Of a stretch of DNA of 6,941 nt, positions 1-6,002 are shown piece after piece. Numbering within the stretch: position 1 is the first letter of the stretch; each line of letters begins with the position of its first letter. The DNA is from Acidimicrobiaceae bacterium (lineage in GTDB: Bacteria > Actinomycetota > Acidimicrobiia > Acidimicrobiales > UBA8190), in the NCBI GenBank assembly GCA_003131945.1, contig PKWD01000091.1, forward strand, positions 9,052 through 15,992. Direction: 5' to 3'. The position numbers were made by a program, and so were the translations under genes. Below the pieces are notes generated by a model, which was given only the letters and a program-made list of their open reading frames with translations, had not been told where the DNA came from and searched no databases.

Positions 1-707
1 GCCGGCACGAGGGCCGGGAACCCGAGAGCGCTACGCCAGTCAGACGGCGGGACACCGGACCCGACCACCAGCAGCACCGGTCGGCCAACGGCTCGGACCC
101 GGACATCGGCCCGCCCCCGCAGCGTGAGGGCCCGGGTGCCCGGACAGTCCCACCAGTCGTCTCCCCCGCCCACCACGGGCTGGACCAACCGCTCCCATTC
201 GAGCGCCGTCCACAGCTGGGTGGCCCACGTCACCGCTTCGGCCTCGACCATGGCCCGACCCCCCGCCGGCAGGCCGCCGTACCAGCCGGCCCGCCACGGG
301 GGCCGGGCCCCCGGGTCGCCACCGTCGGCCGCGTCCTCGACCCCGGCGGCCAGGACCTCGGCCACCGCGGCGCCCGGCGACGGTGACCGGCGCCCGAGGC
401 AGCGGGCCACCGCGCCCAGTCCCACGGCCCGCCGACACCGGGCCGGGGAGGCCACGAACGGCCCCTCCACGGCGCTCAGGCGATCGGGATGTTCCCGGGC
501 CTGGCCGAAACGGAACTCGTCGAGCCGGAGCTTCTCACCCGGGGGTAGCTCTTCCACCAGCGCGGCGAGATCCCCGGCCAGCTGCTCCCGCAGAACCCGG
601 AGCTCCTCGGCCGACACCGTGTCTGACGGCGGTGCCATGAGGGCGTCGGTCAACGAGCCGGCCCGGGGCAACGCCAGTGACATGCCCGTCGTCATCGGCA
701 CCGTCAT
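1..707 (-). CDS. Degenerate PD-(D/E)XK-like protein, partial (C-terminus beyond left edge)
   Basis: The reading frame is open from an ATG at 707 to the window edge, about 235 residues, with no stop. The start is well supported: its ATG overlaps the TGA of the upstream nuclease gene (ATGA, 704-707), and AAGGGAG at 714-720 lies 6 nt upstream. I recognise no named family. By eye it resembles the neighbouring nuclease. Residues about 87-120 (SPARCRR, then GAAVAEVL) can be laid over the partner's Cys89 region and its GSLVDALF helix. Residues about 195-235 (LRGRADVRV, then LLVVGSG, then WRSALGFPALV) follow the nuclease-core order of GxxD strand, E-x-K strand and helix. Asp201 of the first motif is kept, but the E-x-K position reads VVGSG, so catalysis there is unlikely. 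I infer a structural, probably non-catalytic partner of the upstream nuclease. The missing C-terminus could still hold another domain or an Fe-S cysteine cluster. Confidence 0.72.
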   Translation of the reverse strand, partial: MTVPMTTGMSLALPRAGSLTDALMAPPSDTVSAEELRVLREQLAGDLAALVEELPPGEKLRLDEFRFGQAREHPDRLSAVEGPFVASPARCRRAVGLGAVARCLGRRSPSPGAAVAEVLAAGVEDAADGGDPGARPPWRAGWYGGLPAGGRAMVEAEAVTWATQLWTALEWERLVQPVVGGGDDWWDCPGTRALTLRGRADVRVRAVGRPVLLVVGSGVPPSDWRSALGFPALVP

Positions 708-1786
708 CCTTCGCTCCCTTGCTCATCGGCCTCCACACCCTCACCGGTGAGCCCCGTGGCCACGAGGGCGAAATCATCGTCGCCATCGGCGTCGCCGGCG
801 ACGCGCGGCACGTTCGTCCCCGCCCGTCGCTGACCGGGCTCGCACTGCGGCAGATCAGTGCACCAGGCGCACAGGCCGTTGGGGCTGCGCGCCGGTTCGT
901 TGCCGGCGGCCAGTCGACACAGCCGCACGGCGCCGGCCAGGACCCGTTGCAACGCACTCAGAAGGACGTCCTCGCTCACCGCTTCGACGTCGAGCTCACC
1001 GGTACGGGTGTAGTAGGTGGCGATCCGAAAGGGCGGCGCGCCGCTGCGCAGCGTCTCCAGCAGCGCATAGAAATGGAGATCGCCCCGGTGCTCGATGCGC
1101 CGTCGCCCCGACTTGAGCTCCACCACGCACACCGACGCCCGTTCTCCGGCCGGACCCCCGAAGGCCAGGTCCACCACCCCGCTCATGACGACCCGTCCGC
1201 CCACGAGCGGCACCACCACCCGTTCCTGGGTGCGCGGCAACCACATCGGGCTCGGCACCGGCCAGCGGGCCACGATGCCCGACGCGTGCTCGGCGATCTC
1301 CTCGGCCAGCGCCTGGCGGCGTTCGGCCGGCAGCGTCTCGACGAAGGCGGCGATGCCATCGGTGTCACCGCCCACGCCCACCGCCCCGAGCGCATCGGAC
1401 CAGGGATCCTCCAGCCGACCCGTCGTCACCCACTGCCGGAACAAGGCGTCGACCAGGCTGCCCCGGGCCAGCTCCTCGCTGATCACCCGGGGGGCCACCC
1501 GGCGGGCGACCAGATGAGCCTCGCAGGTGAGAACCCCGGTGAGAGCCTCCTTCGTCACCCGCACCGGGACCCCTCCGGGCGCCACCTCGGCGGCCACCTC
1601 GGCCAGCCCGTCCTCGAGCCAGTCCCGCAGCCCCCCGGCCAGCCCCGGATCGACCGCCGGGCGGCTCGTCCCCGGACCCCGCAGGCGCCGGAGGAGGTCG
1701 GCGCCCTCCGGGGGCCGGAAGCCCGTCCTCGTGCCCGTCGTCGACCCTGTCGTTGTCGTGGTGGCGGTGGTGGGCGGCACGGGCAC
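704..1786 (-). CDS. PD-(D/E)XK nuclease with Cas4/AddB-type 4Fe-4S cysteines
   Basis: A 360-residue protein with a RecB-like nuclease core: the SGVVDLAF strand with Asp206, then VVELKSG with Glu223 and Lys225, then a helix GDLHFYALL containing Tyr240. The C-terminal LCAWCTDLPQC gives Cys306, Cys309 and Cys315 (C-x2-C-x5-C). A lone Cys89 lies in a helix ahead of the core. One early cysteine plus three late ones in this spacing is the iron-sulfur clasp known from AddB, Cas4 and Dna2-type nucleases. The role is inferred as a metal-dependent DNA exo- or endonuclease; the biological process is unknown. Two usual residues differ: the histidine expected in the G-x3-H helix is Asp113 (GSLVD), and the motif III glutamine is Asp236. 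The start is a GTG followed by a Thr-rich, low-complexity stretch of about 20 residues, so the true start could lie slightly downstream. It is the first gene of a coupled minus-strand pair. There is no helicase domain and no cas gene nearby, so it is not a complete AddB or a clear CRISPR Cas4. Confidence 0.85.
   Translation of the reverse strand: MPVPPTTATTTTTGSTTGTRTGFRPPEGADLLRRLRGPGTSRPAVDPGLAGGLRDWLEDGLAEVAAEVAPGGVPVRVTKEALTGVLTCEAHLVARRVAPRVISEELARGSLVDALFRQWVTTGRLEDPWSDALGAVGVGGDTDGIAAFVETLPAERRQALAEEIAEHASGIVARWPVPSPMWLPRTQERVVVPLVGGRVVMSGVVDLAFGGPAGERASVCVVELKSGRRRIEHRGDLHFYALLETLRSGAPPFRIATYYTRTGELDVEAVSEDVLLSALQRVLAGAVRLCRLAAGNEPARSPNGLCAWCTDLPQCEPGQRRAGTNVPRVAGDADGDDDFALVATGLTGEGVEADEQGSEG
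714..720 (-). promoter_or_regulatory. Shine-Dalgarno sequence for the degenerate nuclease partner
   Basis: Read on the minus strand this is AAGGGAG, 6 nt before the ATG at 707. It lies inside the last codons of the upstream nuclease gene. With the ATGA overlap it fixes the start of the second gene and suggests coupled translation of the pair. Confidence 0.55.
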
Positions 1787-1798
1787 CGGGCCAGCCTG

Positions 1799-1819
1799 CC
1801 CTACGGGTGTGACGTAGGG
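1799..1819. promoter_or_regulatory. Perfect 7-7-7 inverted repeat, candidate operator between divergent units
   Basis: CCCTACG at 1799-1805 is mirrored by CGTAGGG at 1813-1819 around a 7-bp spacer (GGTGTGA). It lies in the 44-bp gap between the GTG of the nuclease gene (1786) and the ATG of the small membrane protein (1831). The right arm overlaps the candidate -10 box TAGGGT of the plus-strand operon. The placement and symmetry suit a dimeric regulator that could affect both directions. No regulator gene is adjacent, and I do not recognise the motif. Confidence 0.5.
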
Positions 1820-1820
1820 T
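1815..1820 (+). promoter_or_regulatory. Candidate -10 box (TAGGGT) of the four-gene plus-strand operon
   Basis: TAGGGT fits the actinobacterial TANNNT -10 pattern. It ends 10 nt before the ATG at 1831, so the transcript would have almost no leader. No Shine-Dalgarno sequence is seen before that ATG, which agrees with leaderless translation. No convincing -35 box is visible. Confidence 0.4.
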
Positions 1821-1830
1821 CGATCACCGT

Positions 1831-1977
1831 ATGAACGCCGCCTTCTTCGTCGTGTTCGCCCTGTTCGTCGTGTCCATGATCGGCCTCGCCGTCACGGCCG
1901 TGCGCTGGGGGATCCGCCGGGACCGCGTCGCCCGCCAGGAGGGCACCGGCGGGACCGGGGGTGACAGAGAACCATGA
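1831..1977 (+). CDS. Small single-span membrane protein (48 residues)
   Basis: ATG to TGA, 48 residues. Residues about 3-24 form one hydrophobic segment (AAFFVVFALFVVSMIGLAV), followed by an Arg-rich stretch (RWGIRRDRVAR) and a Gly-rich polar tail ending GDREP. The positive charges after the segment predict a single transmembrane helix with the C-terminus in the cytoplasm. The stop overlaps the ATG of the patatin gene (ATGA, 1974-1977), an arrangement typical of a real, coupled gene. No family is recognised. It may anchor or regulate the patatin-like enzyme at the membrane; this is inferred only from topology and coupling. It is the first gene of the operon, just downstream of the inverted repeat and -10 box. 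Confidence 0.7.
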   Translation: MNAAFFVVFALFVVSMIGLAVTAVRWGIRRDRVARQEGTGGTGGDREP

Positions 1978-3008
1978 CCGACGAGCAGCCCCCGCCGCTG
2001 TCGGAGCAGCCCGTCGAGTCCCCGATGCGCGCCGTGCCCCTGCCCGGTGGCGTCTTCCCCGGGCCCGGCACCCCCCGGCGCCGGTGGACCCGGCCCCGGC
2101 ATCTGAACGCCCGCTGGCGCAAACCCCGCACCGCCTTCGTCTTCGCCGGCGGCGGGGCCCGGGGCGCCGCCCAGATAGGGATGCTCCAGGCCCTGCTCGA
2201 GCGGGGCATCACGGCCGACGACGTCTACGGCGCCTCGGTCGGCGCCATCAACGCCGCCGGCTTCGCCGGCGACCCCACCCCGGCCGGCGTCGAGCGCATG
2301 GCCACGCTCTGGCGCAACGCCACCAGTGCCGACGTCTTCCCCCAGGGCCGGATCCCCGCCACCATGCGGTTCCTCCAACAACGCGAGGCCGTCCATTCGA
2401 ACGACGGACTGCGCCGGCTCATCGAGGGCGGACTGACCTTCGAACGGATCGAGGAGGCACCCGTCCACCTCGAGGTGGTGGCCACCTCCCTCATCGACGG
2501 CCGCACCCAGTGGTTCACCTACGGGCCCGCCGTCGAGGCCATCCTCGCCTCTGCCGCCCTGCCGTCACTGCTCCCTCCCGTCGAGATCGGCACCGAGGTC
2601 TTCATCGACGGCGGCGTGGTCGACAACGTCCCCATCGGCCGGGCCATGGCCCACGGGGCCGAGCGCATCTTCGTCTTTCTCTGCGGCCCCCTGCGTTACA
2701 CCCCCCATCGCTACCGGCGCCCGATCGAGGCCGTCCTCACCGCCTTCTTCATCGCCATCCACGCCAAGTTCGCCCGCGAGCTCGAACGCCTTCCGCCCGG
2801 TGTCGAGGTGATCGTCTTCTCCGTCGACTCCGATCCCGTCTCCCGCTACGACGACTTCTCCGGCACCGAGGCTCTCATCGCCGCCGGAAAGATGAACGCC
2901 GAGACCGTTCTCGACTTCTGGCAACACGGCGGTCACGGGTCGGGGACCAACCGACGGCCCGTGTCCGACCCCACCGAGCTCGAGGCCACCAGCGGCGAGG
3001 CCGTGTGA
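1974..3008 (+). CDS. Patatin-like phospholipase family protein
   Basis: A 344-residue serine hydrolase of the patatin family, expected to cleave acyl esters of phospholipids or other lipids by a Ser-Asp dyad. The oxyanion-hole motif GGGARG is at residues 59-64, the nucleophile elbow GASVG at 86-90 (Ser88), and the DGG motif at 212-214 (Asp212, IDGGVVDNVP). All key residues are present, so it should be active. Residues 1-50 are a Pro/Arg-rich extension without a signal peptide, and the last 25 or so residues look disordered. The size fits short bacterial patatin proteins of the RssA type; there is no cyclic-nucleotide-binding domain. The start is chosen because the ATG overlaps the stop of the small membrane protein. 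Its own stop overlaps the GTG of the acetyltransferase gene. Lipid substrate and membrane association are inferred from family and neighbours. Confidence 0.92.
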   Translation: MTDEQPPPLSEQPVESPMRAVPLPGGVFPGPGTPRRRWTRPRHLNARWRKPRTAFVFAGGGARGAAQIGMLQALLERGITADDVYGASVGAINAAGFAGDPTPAGVERMATLWRNATSADVFPQGRIPATMRFLQQREAVHSNDGLRRLIEGGLTFERIEEAPVHLEVVATSLIDGRTQWFTYGPAVEAILASAALPSLLPPVEIGTEVFIDGGVVDNVPIGRAMAHGAERIFVFLCGPLRYTPHRYRRPIEAVLTAFFIAIHAKFARELERLPPGVEVIVFSVDSDPVSRYDDFSGTEALIAAGKMNAETVLDFWQHGGHGSGTNRRPVSDPTELEATSGEAV

Positions 3009-3874
3009 CCGACATCGGCCTTCTCGGCCACCTGAATCTCATCGAGCTGTCGCGCGAGTCGACCCGGTGGGGCATCGGGGGGGCGCTCGAGGAGAGCGAC
3101 GGGATCGTCCTGTTCGCCACCGGTTCGTTGTTGCCCGTCGTCTGCAACGGTGCCTTCCGCAGCGACGACACGGCGCCCCCGGCCGACGTCATCGCCCGGG
3201 CCGACGCCTTCTTCGGTGCCCGCCGGCGCGGCTACACGGTCATGGTCCGCGACCTTCGGGCTGACGACGACCTGCGGCGCGCCTGCGAGGCCGAGGGTCT
3301 CGTGACCGTCGGCGAGCCCGCTCCCGAGATGATCTGCACCGCACCCGTGGCCGAGCATGATCTGAAGGCCATCGAGATCCGCCGCGTCACCACCGTCGGC
3401 GGGGTGGCCGACTTCGCCACCGTGACCGGTGCCGCCTACAGCACCTACGGCATGCCCACAGAAACAGCGGCCCAACTCCTCAGCCTGCCCCAGCGCGTGT
3501 TGGCCGCCCCCCACCTCGTCGCCGTGGTGGCCTACGACGGTGACGAACCTCTCGCCGCGGCGATGACTCTGCTCAGCCACGGGATCGCCGGCCTCTACTG
3601 GGTGGGCACCGTCGAGAAGGCCCGTCGGTCCGGACTCGGACGGGCCGTGACGGCGGCCGTGACCAACACCGCCTTCGATCGGGGGGCGACCGCCGTCACC
3701 CTCCAGGCCTCGGCCATGGGTGAACCCGTCTACCGGTCGATGGGATACAAGTCGCTCTACCATTACGAGGACTGGGTCCGCCTGCGTGCACCCGTATCCG
3801 ACAGCGCACCCGTATCGGACAGGGCACCCGTATCGGACAGGGCACCCGTATCGGACAGCGCACCCGGGACCTGA
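3005..3874 (+). CDS. GNAT-family N-acetyltransferase with repeat tail
   Basis: A 289-residue protein from a GTG at 3005 whose GTGA overlaps the patatin stop. The frame stays open upstream, but there it is only an out-of-frame reading of the patatin gene. The C-terminal half (about 125-262) is a GNAT fold: the acetyl-CoA loop R-x-x-G-x-G is at 207-212 (ARRSGLGRA) after the YWVGTVEKA strand, followed by the typical ending SAMGEPVYRSMGY. The N-terminal half (about 1-115) has no acetyl-CoA loop and is probably a diverged GNAT-like or substrate domain. It should transfer an acyl group from acyl-CoA to an amine; the substrate is unknown. Residues 262-285 are four copies of a six-residue unit, APVSD(S/R), then APGT, appended after the domain ends and probably disordered. 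It is the third gene of the operon, between two lipid/ester hydrolases. Confidence 0.87.
   Translation: MTDIGLLGHLNLIELSRESTRWGIGGALEESDGIVLFATGSLLPVVCNGAFRSDDTAPPADVIARADAFFGARRRGYTVMVRDLRADDDLRRACEAEGLVTVGEPAPEMICTAPVAEHDLKAIEIRRVTTVGGVADFATVTGAAYSTYGMPTETAAQLLSLPQRVLAAPHLVAVVAYDGDEPLAAAMTLLSHGIAGLYWVGTVEKARRSGLGRAVTAAVTNTAFDRGATAVTLQASAMGEPVYRSMGYKSLYHYEDWVRLRAPVSDSAPVSDRAPVSDRAPVSDSAPGT
3788..3866 (+). repeat. 18-bp tandem repeat, four copies plus a 7-bp partial, in the acetyltransferase 3' end
   Basis: Units start at 3788, 3806, 3824 and 3842, each beginning GCACCCGTATC, and a truncated GCACCCG follows at 3860-3866. Units 2 and 3 are identical. Unit 1 differs from unit 4 by one silent serine-codon base, and units 2-3 differ from unit 4 only in the last base (Arg instead of Ser). 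The period is a multiple of three, so copy-number change would add or remove six residues without a frameshift. The near identity suggests recent expansion or a variable-number repeat. Confidence 0.95.
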
Positions 3875-3879
3875 GGAGG
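3873..3879 (+). promoter_or_regulatory. Strong Shine-Dalgarno sequence for the esterase
   Basis: GAGGAGG begins within the acetyltransferase stop codon and ends 4 nt before the ATG at 3884. It is the strongest ribosome-binding site in the operon and falls at the only junction without overlapping codons, so the esterase can be initiated independently. Confidence 0.75.
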
Positions 3880-3883
3880 CCTC

Positions 3884-4819
3884 ATGCCGGTCGAACCCGC
3901 CACCCAGGTGATCCTCGACCAGATGGCCGAGGCCGGACCCATCGACTTCTCCGAGCTCACACCCGACGCCTTTCGCGAGCTCTTCCGGGCCAGCCTCGGC
4001 GCCCTCGACGTCGCCGCCGCCGGCGCACCGGCCGAAGACGCCGAGGACCGGTCGATCCCCGGGCCGGCCGGACCCATCCGCATCCGCATCTACCGGCCCC
4101 CGGGCCCGGCGACAGCGCCGCTCGTCGCCTTCTTCCACGGCGGCGGCTGGGTCATCGGCGACATCGACACCCATGACGGGTCGTGCCGGATCCTCTCCCG
4201 CCGCACCGGGGCCATGGTGGTGAGCGTCGACTACCGCCTCGCCCCCGAGCACCGGTTCCCGGCCGCCCTCGACGACTGCGAGACCGCCCTGGCCTGGGTC
4301 GCCGCCCACGCCACCGAGATCGGCGGTGACCCCGGGCGCCTCGGCGTGGCCGGGGACAGCGCCGGGGGCAACCTGGCCGCCTCGGTGGTGCTCCGGGCCC
4401 GCAACGGCGCAGGACCGGCCATCGCCGCCCAGGCCCTCGTGTACCCGGCCACCGACTTCTCCACCTTCCGCCCCTCCTTCGACGCCAACGGCGAGGGCTA
4501 CCTGCTCACCGCCGACGCCATCCGCTGGTTCACCGCCCAGTACCTCGGCGACCACGACCCGGCCGACCCCGGGGCCAGCCCGTTATTGAACGACCTGGCC
4601 GGGCTGCCGCCGGCCGTGGTGGCCACGGCCGAGTTCGATCCCCTGCACGACGAGGGACGCGCCTACGCCGAGGCCCTGGCCGACGCCGGGGTCCCCGTCG
4701 AGCACCTCGACTTCCCCGGCCTCGTCCACGGTTTCATGGGGCTCGGCGCCCTGTCCCCCGGCTCGGCCCGAGCCACCGACGAGGTGTGGGCCGCCTTCGC
4801 CAAACTGCTCGCACCGTGA
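3884..4819 (+). CDS. HSL-family (type IV) alpha/beta-hydrolase esterase
   Basis: A 311-residue carboxylesterase of the hormone-sensitive-lipase-like family, hydrolysing short to medium acyl esters. The oxyanion motif HGGGW is at residues 85-89, and the following stretch includes VDYRLAPEHRFPAA. The nucleophile motif GDSAGG is at 157-162 (Ser159). The acid is Asp252 in FDPLHDEG and the base is His282 in GLVHGF. Length and residue spacing closely match characterised members such as EST2, so the enzyme looks intact. Residues 1-40 form the helical cap region usual in this family; no signal peptide is seen, so it is probably cytosolic. It is the last gene of the operon, 9 nt after the acetyltransferase and preceded by GAGGAGG. 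The true substrate (lipid ester, drug, or the product of a neighbouring enzyme) cannot be read from the sequence. Confidence 0.94.
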   Translation: MPVEPATQVILDQMAEAGPIDFSELTPDAFRELFRASLGALDVAAAGAPAEDAEDRSIPGPAGPIRIRIYRPPGPATAPLVAFFHGGGWVIGDIDTHDGSCRILSRRTGAMVVSVDYRLAPEHRFPAALDDCETALAWVAAHATEIGGDPGRLGVAGDSAGGNLAASVVLRARNGAGPAIAAQALVYPATDFSTFRPSFDANGEGYLLTADAIRWFTAQYLGDHDPADPGASPLLNDLAGLPPAVVATAEFDPLHDEGRAYAEALADAGVPVEHLDFPGLVHGFMGLGALSPGSARATDEVWAAFAKLLAP

Positions 4820-4862
4820 AGCCGTTGCCCTCCGGAAACACCCGGCGCCGGCTAGGGGCGTG

Positions 4863-5963
4863 TCAGACCCTCGCCAGGGCGAAGAGCGGCGTCGGCTCCT
4901 CGATGCCGCGCAGCGCGTGGGTGCCGATGTCGGTGACGCGCCAGGACCCGCTGTTGGCCAGACGGTCGCATACGTCCGCCGTCACCACGACGGAACCCTC
5001 GCGTGCCACCTTGACCGATCGGGCCACCAGGTTGACGAGGGGACCGACGTAGTCACCGCCCCGGGCGGTGACGTCGCCGAACCCGACACAGGCACGGGCA
5101 CCGGGGAGCGTCGGTTCGGCCTCCACCGCGGCGCACAACGAAACCGCTATCCGGCACACCGTCTCGGCCGACGCCGCCACGATCATCGCCTCGTCCCCAA
5201 TCAGCTTCACCACCCGTCCACCGTGCTCGGTGGCGATGTCCCAGGCGGCCGACTCGAACCGCGACAGGGCCAGCGCGTGGTCCTTCAAGCTCAGGTGCTC
5301 GGCCCATTCGGTCGAGCCCACCAGGTCGACGAAGCCGATGCCCACGGTGGCGGTCTGTCCCCCGGCGTCGCCGCGCGCCGACGACGCCGCCACGCTGTTC
5401 AGGCGGAAGTACTGCTCGAGGAGATGGGTGACGACCGACGGCAGCACGGCGAACACGGCGCCGGCGCGCTCGTTGGTCCGGGCCCGTTCGAGCTCGGTGC
5501 CATGGCTGGCCGACGTCGGGCTCAGCTCGCCGTAGAAGAGGCTGATCGCCGCGTCCACGATCCGGGCCACCGACGCCCCCATGACGCGGGTGAACGCCAG
5601 CGTCGCCTCCTCGCCGAACAACGACATGCCGAGCTCGAAATCAGCGGCGTCGTCGACGGCGTAGGCGGGCAGGAGCGTGGCGTGGTCGACGGGAAGACCC
5701 TGGGCCAAAAGCAGCCGGCGGACCCAGTCGACTGTCCGCCCCGACCGCGCCGCCACCTCACCGATGGAGATCCGCTCCACCGGCCCGAAGGCGGCCATGT
5801 ACGAGCTGAGGGCGTAGAGCACGTCGTCGGCATCGGCTTCGGCCATCTGCGCCACCGTGGCGCCGAGCCCGTCGAGGTACTCGAGCAGCGCCAGCCGGTC
5901 GGCCGCCGTGGGCGAATCAGGATCGTAGAGACCGGCGGCCCGGAGTGCGGCGAGGTCCACCAC
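4863..5963 (-). CDS. Class III adenylate cyclase with N-terminal regulatory domain
   Basis: A 366-residue protein that should make cAMP from ATP in the cytoplasm. The cyclase homology domain spans about 205-366. Metal-binding Asp213 is in FVDLVGST and Asp257 in LIGDEAM; the adenine-selecting pair is Lys253 (VVKLIGDE) and Asp304 (GGDYVG); transition-state Asn311 and Arg315 lie in VNLVAR. All six are present, so it should be an active homodimer that prefers ATP. Residues 1-200 are helical and resemble the regulatory domain of mycobacterial Rv1264/Rv2212-type cyclases. They include a MerR-like helix-turn-helix segment (ISIGEVAARSGRTVDWVRRL, 65-84) and a linker helix before the catalytic domain. 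No transmembrane segment is seen. The start is a GTG, with a second GTG next to it and no clear ribosome-binding site, so the start may be off by a codon or more. It lies 39 nt after the small cysteine protein and probably shares its transcript. Confidence 0.92.
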   Translation of the reverse strand: MVDLAALRAAGLYDPDSPTAADRLALLEYLDGLGATVAQMAEADADDVLYALSSYMAAFGPVERISIGEVAARSGRTVDWVRRLLLAQGLPVDHATLLPAYAVDDAADFELGMSLFGEEATLAFTRVMGASVARIVDAAISLFYGELSPTSASHGTELERARTNERAGAVFAVLPSVVTHLLEQYFRLNSVAASSARGDAGGQTATVGIGFVDLVGSTEWAEHLSLKDHALALSRFESAAWDIATEHGGRVVKLIGDEAMIVAASAETVCRIAVSLCAAVEAEPTLPGARACVGFGDVTARGGDYVGPLVNLVARSVKVAREGSVVVTADVCDRLANSGSWRVTDIGTHALRGIEEPTPLFALARV

Positions 5964-6002
5964 CGGATGCTGCCACGCCCCGGCCGCCGCGCGCCGCGCC
6001 CG

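Noticed and set aside
704..1786. CRISPR-associated Cas4
   Set aside because: The Fe-S cysteine pattern fits, but there is no CRISPR array or other cas gene in the window, and at 360 residues it is longer than usual Cas4.
1808..1828. CRP/cAMP-receptor site suggested by TGTGA and TCAC in the divergent gap
   Set aside because: The half-sites are 11 bp apart rather than the usual 6, so the match is not credible.
677..1834. Plus-strand open frame of 385 codons
   Set aside because: It is the complement of the PD-(D/E)XK nuclease gene, whose frame contains the catalytic and Fe-S cysteine motifs; the plus reading is Arg/His/Pro-rich.
1961..3004. Upstream extension of the acetyltransferase frame from a GTG at 1961
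   Set aside because: It lies out of frame across the whole patatin gene and reads as Arg/Pro/His-rich low-complexity protein; the patatin frame carries all catalytic motifs.
3788..3866. Replication iterons or a CRISPR-like array
   Set aside because: The units are directly adjacent without spacers, in frame at the end of a coding gene, and no replication gene is near.
2933..4555. Minus-strand open frame of 540 codons
   Set aside because: It runs antisense to three genes with clear motifs and reads as Gly/Glu/Asp-rich sequence without a domain, as expected from codon bias in high-GC DNA.
4820..4862. Terminator between the convergent esterase and cyclase genes
   Set aside because: Only a 5-bp stem (AGCCG at 4820-4824 with CGGCT at 4849-4853) around a 24-nt loop and a short GC palindrome are present, with no T-run; this is not a convincing intrinsic terminator.
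1974..5963. A PYCSAR- or CBASS-like defence system (patatin effector plus nucleotide cyclase)
   Set aside because: The cyclase is on the opposite strand, convergent, and looks like an ordinary Rv1264-type adenylate cyclase with the Lys/Asp adenine-selecting pair. The patatin protein has no cyclic-nucleotide sensor, and there is no CD-NTase.
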